Under the pieces are notes generated by a model that worked only from the letters and a program-made list of their open reading frames with translations, was not told the origin of the DNA and did no database searches. From Jeongeupia sp. HS-3 (lineage in GTDB: Bacteria > Pseudomonadota > Gammaproteobacteria > Burkholderiales > Chitinibacteraceae): 64,000 bases of DNA. Positions 26,281-35,534 of this stretch are shown in pieces. A program made the position numbers and the translations under genes. Where the stretch lies: the NCBI RefSeq assembly GCF_015140455.1, contig NZ_AP024094.1, forward strand, positions 3,100,001 through 3,164,000, written 5' to 3'. Positions within the stretch are counted from its first letter, which is position 1. The number at the start of each line of letters is the position of its first letter.

Positions 26281-27498
26281 ATGACCTTGCGCTTCGGTCG
26301 CCGATTGCTTGCGTGCGCGCTGATCCTCTCGCTATTGCTGCACCTGTCGGGCATCTTTGGCGAGCTGGCTTATGCCTGGGTCGCGCAGCCGCGCGGTGAC
26401 GATACGCCGCTGCGCAAGGCAACGAAAAAGCTCGTCGCGCAGGATATCGATGACGAGGCGCAGCAGCCCGCCGGGCTGGCCGGGGTCAAGCCGGCCGACA
26501 AACAGGTCGTCTACCTGCGGCCACTGGCCGAACTGATACCGCCCGCGCCGCCCGAACCGCCTCGTCCGTCACCCGCGCCCAAGCCGGCCCCCCGCAAGCC
26601 CAAGCCGAACCCGGCCAAGGTCGTCGCCAGTGCGGCGAGCGCTGCACCGGTCGCCTTGGCGGCTGTCGATGCCAGTGCCGCGGCGAGCAGTGGCGGGGCC
26701 AGCGCGCCAGCCAGCGCCCCGGAGAATGCCCCGGTCACCGCCGGCATGGACAGGCGGCCGGGGGCGATGCCGGCCGAGGCCAGCCGTGTGGCGCACGCCA
26801 GTGCGCCGGCAGGCCTTAGCAAGCAACAGGCCAAGGCATTTCCGCGCGCGGTTGAAATTACCTATGTTTACGGTGTCTTCCCGGTCAGAATGACCTGGCA
26901 GGTCGATCATGGTGAGTACCAGCTCAAGCTGGCCGGTTCGCTGTTCGGTCGAACCCGGGTGATCCAGAGCCAAGGCAAGGTCGGCAAGCAGGGAGTGGTG
27001 CCGCTGCATTTCTCGGACCACAAGGACGACAAGCTCCTGAACGAGGCGAACTTCGATTGGGATGCCAAGACCGTGACGCTGAACGACAAGGGCAATCTGA
27101 AAACCGAAGACCTGAGTCCGGGCGATCAGGATCTGTTTTCGGCCGCCTTCCAGTTTGCGCTGCAAGGCGCCAAGATGAAAAACTTCACCTTTGCGATGGT
27201 CAGCGGCCGCAAGGTCTACCCGCAGGTCAATTTCGAGATTCGCGGCGAAACCACGCTGCGGCTCGGTGACCAGAAGATCGACACCATCCTGTTGCACGGT
27301 AATTTCGAGGATCGCAGCTTCGATTTCTGGCTGGCGCCACAGTGGAACAACATGCCGGTGCGCATCCGGCTGACGCTGGGCAAGGAAGGCAATAATTTCG
27401 ACATTCTCGCCAATGCCATCACCATCAATGGCGAGCAAGTACTTAAACCGCTGTCATCGACGAACGGGGCGAACCGAAATTCGCCGCAGTTGCGTTGA
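26281..27498 (+). CDS. DUF3108 domain envelope protein
   Basis: A 405-residue protein with an N-terminal membrane anchor or uncleaved signal (LLACALILSLLLHLSGIFGE), then a long Pro/Ala/Lys-rich spacer (PPAPPEPPRPSPAPKPAPRK) of the type that spans periplasm in TonB-like proteins, then a folded DUF3108 domain from about residue 190 (RAVEITYVYGVFPVRMTWQV) to the end. The domain has no known enzymatic activity. Linkage of DUF3108 proteins to purN is conserved in betaproteobacteria; the functional reason is not evident. The start follows the purN stop by 7 bases. Confidence 0.85.
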   Translation: MTLRFGRRLLACALILSLLLHLSGIFGELAYAWVAQPRGDDTPLRKATKKLVAQDIDDEAQQPAGLAGVKPADKQVVYLRPLAELIPPAPPEPPRPSPAPKPAPRKPKPNPAKVVASAASAAPVALAAVDASAAASSGGASAPASAPENAPVTAGMDRRPGAMPAEASRVAHASAPAGLSKQQAKAFPRAVEITYVYGVFPVRMTWQVDHGEYQLKLAGSLFGRTRVIQSQGKVGKQGVVPLHFSDHKDDKLLNEANFDWDAKTVTLNDKGNLKTEDLSPGDQDLFSAAFQFALQGAKMKNFTFAMVSGRKVYPQVNFEIRGETTLRLGDQKIDTILLHGNFEDRSFDFWLAPQWNNMPVRIRLTLGKEGNNFDILANAITINGEQVLKPLSSTNGANRNSPQLR

Positions 27499-27603
27499 TG
27501 CTGAGCGCGGTGCCCCTTATTCCGATCAACGGCGACTCGGCCATCGGGCCGGTCGCCCCGACCAACTCTGGTGCGAATCCCTATTCGCCGGTACAACGCT
27601 GAT

Positions 27604-28878
27604 ATGAACAAAACCCAATTTGATGCCATTCTCGACGTGCTGCACACCGTGCTGCCGTTTACCGCGCCGGCCGACGTGTGTTTGTCGCGCTACTTCCGTG
27701 ATCACCCCAAGCTTGGCGCGCGCGATCGTACCGAGATCGCCGAAACCGTCTTCGGCCTGCTGCGCCATCTGCCACGGCTGAAGTGGGTCTGCGGCGAAAA
27801 GGCCGGTGTGATCGACTGGATGGTCGCCTACTGGGCCGCGGTAGAAAAACGCAACCTCAAGGAACTGACGGAGATCTTTGATACCCGCCGGATGGAGCAG
27901 GCCAAAGAATACAAGGCCGTGCGCTGGGAGGATGCGCCGCTGGCGGTGCGTGCCGGGCTGCCGGAATGGATCGCCGAAGCCATGCTTGCCGACGGTTTCG
28001 ATGAAGCCGGCACTCTTGAAATCGGCCGCACCATGATGCAATCGGCACCGCTCGATCTGCGCGCCAATACGCTGAAAATGAAGCGCGAACCGATACAGGC
28101 CGAATTGACGGCCCAGGGTATCGAGTCGGTGCCAACGCCGTACTCGCCTTGGGGTCTGCGCGTGACCGGCAAGCCGGGGCTCTCGAAGCTCACGCTGTTC
28201 AAGGAAGGCGCGTTCGAAGTGCAGGACGAAGGCAGCCAGTTGTTGGCGCTGCTGACCGGTGCCAAGCGCGGCCAGATGATTGCCGATTTCTGCGCTGGTG
28301 CCGGTGGCAAGACACTGGCGATCGGCGCGATGATGCAATCGCTGGGTTCGCTGTATGCCTTTGATATTTCCGAAAAGCGCCTTTCCAACCTCAAGCCGCG
28401 TCTGGCGCGCTCGGGTTTGTCGAATGTGCGCCCGCAGCTGCTGACTTCCGAGAACGATACCAAGGTCAAACGCCTGGCCGGCAAGATGGACGCAGTGCTG
28501 GTCGACGCGCCGTGCTCGGGCCTGGGAACGCTGCGCCGCAATCCGGACCTGAAGTATCGGCAGAGCGCACAAAGCGTCGCCGAACTGAACATCAAACAAG
28601 CCAATATCCTGGCTTCGGCCTCGCGGCTGGTGAAGGTCGGCGGCCGGCTGGTCTACGCCACCTGCAGCTTCCTGCCGTGCGAAAACCGCAAAATCGTCGA
28701 TGACTTCCTCGCCGCACACCCGGAATTCGTACTGCTTGATGTCCGTGAGCTGCTGGCCAAGGAGCGGGTCGAGATTGCCCTCGATGGCGAGTGTCTGCAG
28801 ATGTCGCCGATGCAGCATGGCACCGATGGCTTCTTTGCCGCGGTAATGCAGCGAGCGCCAAACGCTGCGGCCGAGTAA
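27604..28878 (+). CDS. RsmB-like RNA m5C methyltransferase
   Basis: A 424-residue SAM-dependent RNA cytosine-C5 methyltransferase of the NOL1/NOP2/Sun group; by neighbourhood and domain layout it could be an RsmB-type 16S rRNA enzyme. The start is the ATG giving MNKTQFDAILDVLHTVLPFT; an upstream in-frame start adds non-homologous residues. The SAM motif FCAGAGGKTLAIGAMMQ, the motif IV cysteine in DAPCSGLGTLRRNPDLKYR and the catalytic motif VI cysteine in YATCSFLPCENRKI are all present. The N-terminal RNA-binding part is shorter than in E. coli RsmB with its NusB-like domain, so exact orthology is unsure. Confidence 0.88.
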   Translation: MNKTQFDAILDVLHTVLPFTAPADVCLSRYFRDHPKLGARDRTEIAETVFGLLRHLPRLKWVCGEKAGVIDWMVAYWAAVEKRNLKELTEIFDTRRMEQAKEYKAVRWEDAPLAVRAGLPEWIAEAMLADGFDEAGTLEIGRTMMQSAPLDLRANTLKMKREPIQAELTAQGIESVPTPYSPWGLRVTGKPGLSKLTLFKEGAFEVQDEGSQLLALLTGAKRGQMIADFCAGAGGKTLAIGAMMQSLGSLYAFDISEKRLSNLKPRLARSGLSNVRPQLLTSENDTKVKRLAGKMDAVLVDAPCSGLGTLRRNPDLKYRQSAQSVAELNIKQANILASASRLVKVGGRLVYATCSFLPCENRKIVDDFLAAHPEFVLLDVRELLAKERVEIALDGECLQMSPMQHGTDGFFAAVMQRAPNAAAE

Positions 28879-28881
28879 GCC

Positions 28882-28916
28882 AATAAAAAAGCCCGCATCA
28901 AGCGGGCTTTTTTATT
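28882..28916. terminator. Bidirectional intrinsic terminator
   Basis: AATAAAAAAGCCCGC and GCGGGCTTTTTTATT form a perfect 15-bp stem around ATCAA, between the convergent methyltransferase gene and sspB. It has an A-run on one side and a T-run on the other, so it can end both transcripts. Confidence 0.9.
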
Positions 28917-28933
28917 GTGCCGATATCGCGTCG

Positions 28934-29374
28934 TTACTTGACCACGCGTAGCGCCGGACGGCCGCCACCGCCACTGGGGCGCGAGGGTGGCGGTTCGTTG
29001 TCGTCGTCCTTGGCGGCAACCGGCGCGCTTTCCGGTGCATCTTCCTGCTCGCCGTCGGTCGGGCCTTCGTACTCAAAGCCCATGCCTTCGCCGTTTTCAC
29101 GCGAAAAGATCGACACCACCGCGCCAACCGGGATGGTGATATCGCGCGAAACGCCGTTGAAGCGCGCCGAAAAGCTGATGTAGTCGTTACCCAGATTCAG
29201 GTTGCGCGTGGCGTTGTAGCTGATGTTGAGCACGATCTCGGCGTTCTTCACGTATTCCATCGGCACCTGCATCTTGCCGCGTACGGCAACGACGAGATAG
29301 GGGGTGAAGTCGTGATCGGAACACCACTCGTGGATCGCACGAATCAGGTAGGGCTTGGTCGAAACGGATTGCAT
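28934..29374 (-). CDS. sspB: ClpXP specificity-enhancing factor SspB
   Basis: A 146-residue adaptor that binds ssrA-tagged proteins and RseA fragments and delivers them to ClpXP. The ATG at 29374 (MQSVSTKPYLIRAIHEWCSD) is preceded by GAGGA at a good distance; a TTG two codons upstream is unlikely. The substrate-binding region MQVPMEYVKNAEIVLNISYNA and FSARFNGVSRDITIPVGAVV are conserved. The tail after about residue 110 is acidic/disordered and ends GGGRPALRVVK, which matches the C-terminal ClpX-tethering motif. It follows sspA on the same strand. Confidence 0.95.
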   Translation of the reverse strand: MQSVSTKPYLIRAIHEWCSDHDFTPYLVVAVRGKMQVPMEYVKNAEIVLNISYNATRNLNLGNDYISFSARFNGVSRDITIPVGAVVSIFSRENGEGMGFEYEGPTDGEQEDAPESAPVAAKDDDNEPPPSRPSGGGGRPALRVVK

Positions 29375-29454
29375 GGCCAACGTCCTCGGTAAAATCGCTG
29401 CTCAAGGTTTCGTATTCCGGCCGTTGGCGTACAAGCCACCGGCCAGAGCACGAA

Positions 29455-30060
29455 TTACTTGCGCATCGCCTTTTCGTTCGGCGTCAGCGAGTCGATGAAG
29501 GCTTGGCGGCTGAACAGGCGCTCGGCGTACTTCAGGATAGGCACCAGCGGCTTGGTCATTTCGATGCCGTAATGCTCCAGACGCCACAGCAACGGCGCAA
29601 TGGCAACGTCGAGCATCGAGAACTCTTCGCCGAGCATGTGCTTTTGCTTGGCAAACAGCGGTGCAATCTGGGTCAGGCTGTCGCGGATGGCAATACGTGC
29701 GGCTTCCAGCGTCTTCTTGTTCGAGGCACTGTCTTCCAGCGTCTTTATGTGCACGAAGAGTTCGCGTTCGAAGTTGAACAGCATCAGTCGGGCGCGGGCA
29801 CGCATGACCGGATCGGCTGGCATCAGCTGCGGGTGCGGGAAGCGCTCGTCAATGTATTCATTGATGATGTTCGACTCGTACAGGGTCAAATCGCGTTCGA
29901 TCAGAACCGGCACTTCGTTGTACGGGTTCATCACGGCCAGGTCTTCCGGCATGCTGTGCGTGTCGACATCGAGAATCTCGAAGTCCATGCCTTTTTCAAA
30001 CAGGACAATGCGGCAACGGTGGCTGAACGGGCACGAGGTACCGGAGTAAAGCTTCATCAT
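29455..30060 (-). CDS. sspA: Stringent starvation protein A
   Basis: A 201-residue glutathione-S-transferase-fold protein that binds RNA polymerase and alters transcription in starvation and acid stress. The thioredoxin-like N-terminal domain (LYSGTSCPFSHRCRIVLFEK) is followed by NEVPVLIERDLTLYESNIIN and a helical C-terminal domain. Family members lack true GST activity. The ATG pair at the start (MMKLYSG) makes the exact first Met uncertain by one codon. The order petABC-sspA-sspB is conserved in beta- and gammaproteobacteria; a terminator lies between petC and sspA, so sspA probably has its own promoter. Confidence 0.95.
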   Translation of the reverse strand: MMKLYSGTSCPFSHRCRIVLFEKGMDFEILDVDTHSMPEDLAVMNPYNEVPVLIERDLTLYESNIINEYIDERFPHPQLMPADPVMRARARLMLFNFERELFVHIKTLEDSASNKKTLEAARIAIRDSLTQIAPLFAKQKHMLGEEFSMLDVAIAPLLWRLEHYGIEMTKPLVPILKYAERLFSRQAFIDSLTPNEKAMRK

Positions 30061-30173
30061 GGCGTCGGGATTCCTAGGGTTGATACGATGGCGCCGAGTG
30101 TAGCGATTTCGCCCTTGATAAGCTAGGGGTAATGGGTTAACTGATTGAATTTTATGAGTAATTCGTGGAAATG

Positions 30174-30199
30174 AAAAAAGCGCCCGAAGGCGCTTTTTT
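30174..30199. terminator. Intrinsic terminator after petC
   Basis: AAAAAAGCGCC-CGAA-GGCGCTTTTTT stem-loop directly downstream of the petC stop codon on the minus strand; the symmetry of A- and T-runs makes it potentially bidirectional. Confidence 0.88.
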
Positions 30200-30216
30200 G
30201 TGCTGGCAGGCGATGC

Positions 30217-30993
30217 TTAGTGGATATCGCGCCAGTATTCCTTCTTCAGCAAATAGGTCATCGGGATCAGGATGAACAGCAGGAACAGCAGGACGCCGTA
30301 ACCGATCTGCTGACGCTTCACCTGTGCCGGCTCGCCCATATAAACAAGGTAGCTGACCAGATCGCCGACGCGCTTGTCGAACTCGTGCTGATCGTACTGA
30401 TTGTTTTCGCCGATCCGGGTCAACAGGCCCGGCTTCGCCAGCTTCAGCCCTTCGAGCACCTTCTCTTCCTTGCCGTCATGGCCTTTCACCGTCTTGTAGA
30501 CCGGCTCCTGGATGCCTTGCAGCTCCCACAGTACGTGCGGCATGCCGACCTTGTCGAAGGCGGTGTTGTTCCAGCCGGTCGGACGCGAATCGTCACGGTA
30601 GAAGCCGCGCAGATAGGTATACAGCCAATCGGCGCCGCGCGAACGGGCGATCAGCGACAGATCGGGCGGGGTGGAGCCGAACCATGCCTTGGCATCATTG
30701 GCCTGCATCGCCACCTTCATCGGATCGCCGACCTTGTCGGCCGCGAACATCAGATTGGCTTTGATCTGCTCTTCGGTCAGGCCGATATCCTGCAGCCGGT
30801 TGTAGCGCATGTTGATGGCGCCATGACACGACAAGCAGTAGTTGGCGAAGGTCTGCGCGCCGCGCTGCAGGCTTTCAACGTCACGCAGGTTGACCGGGGC
30901 TTTGTCCAGGTGGACGCCAGCTTCGCTGGCAAAAGTGGCAACCGGGACGAGGAGTGCCACGGCGGCCAGGAAACGACGGAAATGCTTGGTCAT
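30217..30993 (-). CDS. petC: Ubiquinol-cytochrome c reductase, cytochrome c1
   Basis: The haem c1 subunit of the bc1 complex, which passes electrons from the Rieske centre to cytochrome c. The 258-residue product starts MTKHFRRFLAAVALLVPVAT with a signal peptide. The covalent haem site is NYCLSCHGAI (CxxCH), the distal Met ligand lies in a later segment, and a C-terminal anchor (IGYGVLLFLLFILIPMTYLL) holds it in the inner membrane. A much longer upstream reading overlaps petB and was rejected. Last gene of petABC. Confidence 0.96.
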   Translation of the reverse strand: MTKHFRRFLAAVALLVPVATFASEAGVHLDKAPVNLRDVESLQRGAQTFANYCLSCHGAINMRYNRLQDIGLTEEQIKANLMFAADKVGDPMKVAMQANDAKAWFGSTPPDLSLIARSRGADWLYTYLRGFYRDDSRPTGWNNTAFDKVGMPHVLWELQGIQEPVYKTVKGHDGKEEKVLEGLKLAKPGLLTRIGENNQYDQHEFDKRVGDLVSYLVYMGEPAQVKRQQIGYGVLLFLLFILIPMTYLLKKEYWRDIH

Positions 30994-31010
30994 TTGGTGG
31001 GCGTCCTCAA

Positions 31011-32363
31011 TCAAACCAGTTTCGCGAAGATGGCAGCACCCAGGAAGGTCACCAGCATCAGGATGCCGAAGATCATCTGGCGGCGGCCATTGGTATCGGT
31101 CACGCGCTCCGGAACCGGCAGCGGCGTACCGAGACGGGTATAGAACGGCATGCCGAGGAAGAACGCGAAGTAGATCACCGAGAACACTTGCGACAGGACG
31201 GTGCGCGGGCCATCCGGCGGCAACGCGCCGAGGATGCCAAGGCCGAAGAACGCGACCAGGAAAACCGCCAGAATCCACTTGAAGAAGGCCGGACGATAGC
31301 GGATCGACTTGACCGGGCTGCGGTCGAGCCATGGCAGGAAGGCAATCACCACCACCGCCGCGCCCATGGCCAGTACGCCCCACACCTGGGTGCCGAGGAA
31401 GGACGGGATCGCGCGCAGGATGGCGTAGAACGGCGTGAAGTACCAGACCGGCGCAATGTGCGGCGGCGTCTTCATCGGATCGGCCGGGATGAAGTTATTG
31501 TCTTCGAGGAAGTAGCCGAACATGTTCGGATAGAAGAACACGATGACGGTGAATACCGCGAGGAAGACCGCAACGCCGAAGATGTCCTTCACCGTGTAGT
31601 ACGGGTGGAAGGGGATGCCATCGAGCGGAATCTTGGTTTTCGGATCCTTGAGCTTCTTGATCTCGATGCCGTCCGGATTGTTCGAGCCGACTTCGTGCAG
31701 GGCCACGAGGTGAGCGACGACCAGCGCCAGCAACACCAGCGGCACGGCAATCACATGCAGCGCGAAGAAGCGGTTCAGCGTGACATCGGAAACCACGAAG
31801 TCGCCACGAATCAGCGTCGACAGATCCGGGCCAATGATCGGCAAGGAGGCGAACAGGTTGACGATTACCTGTGCACCCCAGAACGACATCTGACCCCAAG
31901 GCAGCAGATAACCAAGGAAGGCTTCGGCCATCAGGCACAGGAAGATCAGTGTGCCGAACACCCAGACCAGCTCGCGCGGCTTCTGGTACGAGCCATAGAT
32001 CAGCCCGCGGAACATGTGCAGGTAGACGACGACGAAAAACATCGATGCGCCGGTCGAGTGCATGTAGCGGATGATCCAGCCACCCGCAACGTCGCGCATG
32101 ATGTATTCAACCGAGTTGAACGCCACCGAGACGTTGGTGCCTGGAATCAGGCTGCCGTCCGGCTTGTAGTTCATGGTCAGGAAGATGCCGGTGACAATCT
32201 GGATCACCAGCACCAACATGGCCAGTGAACCGAAGAAGTACCAGAAGTTGAAGTTTTTCGGCGCGTAGTACTCTGATACGTGCGCCTTCCAGGTCGAGGT
32301 GAGCGGGAAACGCTCGTCGACCCAGTTCAGGACGTTTTGTCCGATTTCTTGTGCTTTGCTCAT
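31011..32363 (-). CDS. petB: Ubiquinol-cytochrome c reductase, cytochrome b
   Basis: A 450-residue integral subunit of complex III with eight or more membrane helices, carrying the two b haems and the Qo and Qi sites. Conserved parts include FNFWYFFGSLAMLVLVIQIV, GWIIRYMHSTGASMFFVVVY (haem-ligand His), the later helix pair VIAVPLVLLALVVAHLVALH and the Qo-site PEWY-equivalent DPMKTPPHIAPVWYFTPFYA; here the usual PEWY is PVWY. The C-terminus has three additional helices, as in other proteobacterial cytochromes b. It lies between petA and petC with short gaps. Confidence 0.96.
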   Translation of the reverse strand: MSKAQEIGQNVLNWVDERFPLTSTWKAHVSEYYAPKNFNFWYFFGSLAMLVLVIQIVTGIFLTMNYKPDGSLIPGTNVSVAFNSVEYIMRDVAGGWIIRYMHSTGASMFFVVVYLHMFRGLIYGSYQKPRELVWVFGTLIFLCLMAEAFLGYLLPWGQMSFWGAQVIVNLFASLPIIGPDLSTLIRGDFVVSDVTLNRFFALHVIAVPLVLLALVVAHLVALHEVGSNNPDGIEIKKLKDPKTKIPLDGIPFHPYYTVKDIFGVAVFLAVFTVIVFFYPNMFGYFLEDNNFIPADPMKTPPHIAPVWYFTPFYAILRAIPSFLGTQVWGVLAMGAAVVVIAFLPWLDRSPVKSIRYRPAFFKWILAVFLVAFFGLGILGALPPDGPRTVLSQVFSVIYFAFFLGMPFYTRLGTPLPVPERVTDTNGRRQMIFGILMLVTFLGAAIFAKLV

Positions 32364-32382
32364 GCCTCAGGTCTCCAGTGCC

Positions 32383-32967
32383 TTACTTGTCGTCGCCGAT
32401 CATGATCCGCGCGTCGGACAGGTACTTGTAGGGCGGAATGATGAGGTTCTTCGGGGCCGGAACGCCGGAATAGACGCGACCTGCAAGATCGTATTTGGAG
32501 CCGTGACAGGGGCAATAGTAGCCGCCGAGCCAGTCGCCACCGAGATCGGCCGGGCCGAGGTCCGGGCGGAAGGTGGGCGAGCAGCCCAGATGCGTACAGA
32601 CGCCGACGGCAACGAGAATCTCGGGTTTGATCGAGCGCGCCTCGTTCTTGCAGTTGTCCGGTTGCTCGCTCGTTTCCGATTTCGGATCGAGCAGTTGCGG
32701 ATTGAGCTTGGGCAGATTGGCAAGCATCTCCGGCGTGCGTTTGAGCACCCAGACCGGATTGCCACGCCATTCGACGTTGATCTGCTGGCCCAATTCAAGC
32801 TTGCTGATATCCACCTCGACCGGTGCGCCTGCTGCCTTGGCGCGCTCGGATGGCAGGAAGCTCGCGATGAACGGTGTCGCAATGCCCGCAACCGCCCCGG
32901 CGCCGGCGACGCTGGTGGCAATCAGCAGGAAGCGCCGTTTGCTGTTATCGACTTGCTGGTCACTCAT
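32383..32967 (-). CDS. petA: Ubiquinol-cytochrome c reductase, Rieske subunit
   Basis: A 194-residue Rieske iron-sulfur protein of complex III. The start MSDQQVDNSKRRFLLIATSV carries a twin-arginine-like signal-anchor that stays as the membrane helix. The 2Fe-2S ligands are visible in CTHLGC (about residue 130) and CPCHGSKYDLAGRV. A longer upstream reading lacks family similarity. First gene of the petABC operon. Its spacer contains an insertion typical of betaproteobacterial Rieske proteins between the two ligand boxes (PTFRPDLGPADLGGDWLGGY). Confidence 0.96.
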   Translation of the reverse strand: MSDQQVDNSKRRFLLIATSVAGAGAVAGIATPFIASFLPSERAKAAGAPVEVDISKLELGQQINVEWRGNPVWVLKRTPEMLANLPKLNPQLLDPKSETSEQPDNCKNEARSIKPEILVAVGVCTHLGCSPTFRPDLGPADLGGDWLGGYYCPCHGSKYDLAGRVYSGVPAPKNLIIPPYKYLSDARIMIGDDK

Positions 32968-33089
32968 ACCCAATCCCTGATGTCTGGAACTAATACCTAA
33001 ACCCGTGAATTCTACCCGACCAATGGGGGAACAGGAAGCTGCCCACGCGGTCTGCGCAGGCAACTGGGCATGCAGGGGCGGTGCGGGTT

Positions 33090-33551
33090 TTAGTGACTCG
33101 ATCCGGCGCGGAGATAGCGGGGGAGCTCGTCGGCCAGTTGTGCGGCGACGGCCGGGGTGATCTCGCTGAGTGCTTCGCGAGTGGTGCCGGGGTAGCTGAC
33201 CTGGAAGACCCGGGCGGACAACTTCCAGCTTTTGCCCGATGGCGTCAGCTCGTAGCGCATCCGCGCTTCGGTGGGTACCTTGGCACGCGGCACCGCTTGC
33301 TTGAATTCCACCCGGTTCGCCGTGCGTGCCAGTACCCGCATGCCTTTCTGGGTGCGATAGGCGACCACGTCATCAAGAATGGCCTGCGGCGTGCGGCCGT
33401 CGATCAGCACACTAGGCGCTGTGCTGCCTTGTTGCGGCATTGTCGGGGCGGGCGTTGGTACGGTGCCGGTGGCCGGATCTTGGAGAGGTGTGCTGGCACA
33501 GGCTGCGAGCAACAGGCTGGCGGCAAGCAGGGCAAGGCGTCGCATGTTCAT
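33090..33551 (-). CDS. Putative lipoprotein
   Basis: A 153-residue protein with a signal peptide and lipobox ([15 protein letters not shown], Cys about 17), a Pro/Thr/Ser-rich linker ([20 protein letters not shown]), and a small folded domain beginning [20 protein letters not shown]. The family is not recognised. Its start overlaps the stop of the Nif3-like gene by 4 bases, so the two form one transcript. Confidence 0.75.
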   Translation of the reverse strand: MNMRRLALLAASLLLAACASTPLQDPATGTVPTPAPTMPQQGSTAPSVLIDGRTPQAILDDVVAYRTQKGMRVLARTANRVEFKQAVPRAKVPTEARMRYELTPSGKSWKLSARVFQVSYPGTTREALSEITPAVAAQLADELPRYLRAGSSH

Positions 33552-34303
33552 ACCGGATTCTCGATGTCGAGATGAATAAGTTCCAGACCGAACTGTCTGG
33601 CCAAATGTTCCCCAAGTGCGCGCACGCCGTAACGTTCGGTCGCATGATGGCCTGCGGCGATGAAGGCGACGCCGGTTTCGCGGGCGAGGTGGGTAACGAA
33701 TTCCGAGGCTTCGCCGGTGAGGAAGGCATCGATGCCGAGATTCACGGCCTCGTGGAAATAGCCCTGCGCGCCACCGGTGCACCATGCCACCCGCCGGATC
33801 GGTCTGGCTGCGTCGCCGATCACTAGCGGTTCGCGATCGAGTGCGGTAGCGATGCGGCGGGCAAAGTCGGCCAGCGTGGCCGGTTCGGCTAGCTCGCCGA
33901 TCCAGCCTAGCTCTTGATCGCCGAAGCGGCCAGTGGCGGTCAGGCCAAGCCGTTCGCCTAGCTGGGCGTTATTGCCGAGCTCGGGGTGGGCGTCGAGCGG
34001 CAGATGGTAGGCGAACAGATTGACATCGGCCTTGATCAGCGCGGCGATGCGCGCCTTCTTGGTGCCGCGAATCGCTGCGGCTTCGCTCTTCCAGAAATAG
34101 CCGTGATGCACCAGCAGTGCATCGGCACCGATCGCGACTGCGGCATCCACTGCCGCCTGACTGGCGGTGACCGCCGTAGCCAGTTTGACGATGGTTTCGC
34201 GGCCCTCGATTTGCACGCCGTTTGGACAATAGTCTCGGAAGCGGTCAACCGAGAGCAGTTGTCCGATATAATTTTCCAATTCGAATCTTGCGATCAACGT
34301 CAT
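33548..34303 (-). CDS. Nif3-like dinuclear metal protein
   Basis: A 251-residue NIF3/YbgI-family protein that forms toroidal hexamers with a two-metal centre per subunit; the biological substrate is not established. The start is [20 protein letters not shown]. Metal-binding motifs are [12 protein letters not shown] (HHG), the later [19 protein letters not shown], and [20 protein letters not shown] near the C-terminus. An earlier in-frame start would overlap the divergent protease gene and was rejected. Only 7 bases separate its start from that of the protease. Confidence 0.92.
   Translation of the reverse strand: MTLIARFELENYIGQLLSVDRFRDYCPNGVQIEGRETIVKLATAVTASQAAVDAAVAIGADALLVHHGYFWKSEAAAIRGTKKARIAALIKADVNLFAYHLPLDAHPELGNNAQLGERLGLTATGRFGDQELGWIGELAEPATLADFARRIATALDREPLVIGDAARPIRRVAWCTGGAQGYFHEAVNLGIDAFLTGEASEFVTHLARETGVAFIAAGHHATERYGVRALGEHLARQFGLELIHLDIENPV
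34267..34272 (+). promoter_or_regulatory. Candidate -10 box for the degS-like gene inside the Nif3-like gene
   Basis: A perfect TATAAT on the plus strand ends 38 bases before the protease start and lies within the first 15 codons of the oppositely oriented Nif3-like gene. No convincing -35 hexamer is seen 17 bases upstream (the nearest is GTCAAC). Confidence 0.4.
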
Positions 34304-34310
34304 TCTGCCG

Positions 34311-35462
34311 ATGAAAAAGCTATGGTTGATTTTCGCACAAACGGCCACGGTCGGCCTTGCGGTCTGGTTTGTGATCACGCTGGTCGCGCCACAATGGCTG
34401 CCGCGCGCGGTGACCGACGTGGTTACGGTCAGGCAATCGCCGGCGACGGCCTCTGCGCCCGCGGTTGCGCCGAGTAGTTATCACGATGCCGCGCACCGGG
34501 CGATGCCGGCCGTGGTTAATATCTATACCGCCAAGGATGTAAAAACCAAGAGTCATCCCTTGTTGAACGACCCGTTCTTCAAGCGTTTCTTTGATGACCG
34601 CTTCGGTGGCGACGATAGCCAGCGCGCGTCCAGCCTTGGTTCCGGCGTGATCGTGTCCGATCGCGGCTACATCATTACCAATAATCATGTGGTCGAATCG
34701 GCCGACGAAATCGAGGTCGCGCTTGCCGACGGACGGACGGCCGAGGCCACGATCATCGGCAGCGATCTGGATACCGACCTGGCGGTGATCAAGATCGATC
34801 TGGATGCGCTGCCAACGCTGAGCTTCGCCGACGTCAAGCGCATGCAGGTCGGCGATGTGGTGCTGGCGATCGGCAATCCCTTCGGCGTTGGCCAGACGGT
34901 GACCATGGGCATCGTCTCGGCGCTGGGCCGTTCGCAACTAGGTATCAACACCTTCGAGAACTTCATCCAGACCGACGCCGCGATCAATCCGGGCAACTCG
35001 GGTGGTGCGCTGGTCGATGCCAGCGGCAGTCTGGTCGGGATCAATACGGCGATTTACTCGCGCAGCGGCGGCTCGCTCGGTATCGGTTTCGCAATTCCGG
35101 CGACGACGGTGCGGCAGGTCATGGATGAAATCATCAAGACCGGTAGCGTTACCCGCGGCTGGCTCGGGATCGAGGCGCAGGACGTGACGCCAGAGCTGGC
35201 GGCCTCGTTCAAACTGGCCGATGCCCACGGGGCGCTGATTGCCGGGGTGGTGCGTACCGGCCCGGCGGATGCCGCTGGCATGCGGCCTGGCGATATTTTG
35301 CTGAGCATTGCCGGCAACCCGGTCAAGGATTCGTCGGACATGCTCAATCAGATTGCCGGACTCAAGCCCGATACCGAGGTGCCGATTGGCATCTACCGGG
35401 CTGGAAAACCGCAATCGGTAATGGTGAAAATCGGCAAGCGGCCACGGCTGAGCGGTCGCTGA
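34311..35462 (+). CDS. DegS/DegQ-type periplasmic serine protease
   Basis: A 383-residue HtrA-family protease with an N-terminal anchor ([20 protein letters not shown]), a trypsin-like domain and a single C-terminal PDZ domain. The catalytic triad is visible: His in [16 protein letters not shown], Asp in [17 protein letters not shown], and Ser in [17 protein letters not shown]. The PDZ part begins near [19 protein letters not shown]. One PDZ domain plus a retained anchor fits DegS (the protease that cleaves RseA in the sigma-E pathway) or AlgW better than periplasmic DegP. Divergent from the Nif3-like gene. Confidence 0.92.
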   Translation: MKKLWLIFAQTATVGLAVWFVITLVAPQWLPRAVTDVVTVRQSPATASAPAVAPSSYHDAAHRAMPAVVNIYTAKDVKTKSHPLLNDPFFKRFFDDRFGGDDSQRASSLGSGVIVSDRGYIITNNHVVESADEIEVALADGRTAEATIIGSDLDTDLAVIKIDLDALPTLSFADVKRMQVGDVVLAIGNPFGVGQTVTMGIVSALGRSQLGINTFENFIQTDAAINPGNSGGALVDASGSLVGINTAIYSRSGGSLGIGFAIPATTVRQVMDEIIKTGSVTRGWLGIEAQDVTPELAASFKLADAHGALIAGVVRTGPADAAGMRPGDILLSIAGNPVKDSSDMLNQIAGLKPDTEVPIGIYRAGKPQSVMVKIGKRPRLSGR

Positions 35463-35485
35463 AATCAGCATGATGCCAAATGACG

Positions 35486-35510
35486 AACGCCCCGCAATGC
35501 GGGGCGTTTT
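35486..35510. terminator. Intrinsic terminator between convergent genes
   Basis: AACGCCCCGC-AAT-GCGGGGCGTT followed by TT on the plus strand; it lies between the protease gene and the convergent Kef-type gene and can act on either. Confidence 0.75.
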
Positions 35511-35534
35511 GCCGTGGGTGTGCCGCCCTGCGGC

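Noticed and set aside
27560-27600. Sequence GGTGCGAATCCC resembling a tRNA T-arm before the RsmB-like gene
   Set aside because: The T-loop consensus is not met, the 5-bp stem does not pair and no acceptor or anticodon arms can be drawn.
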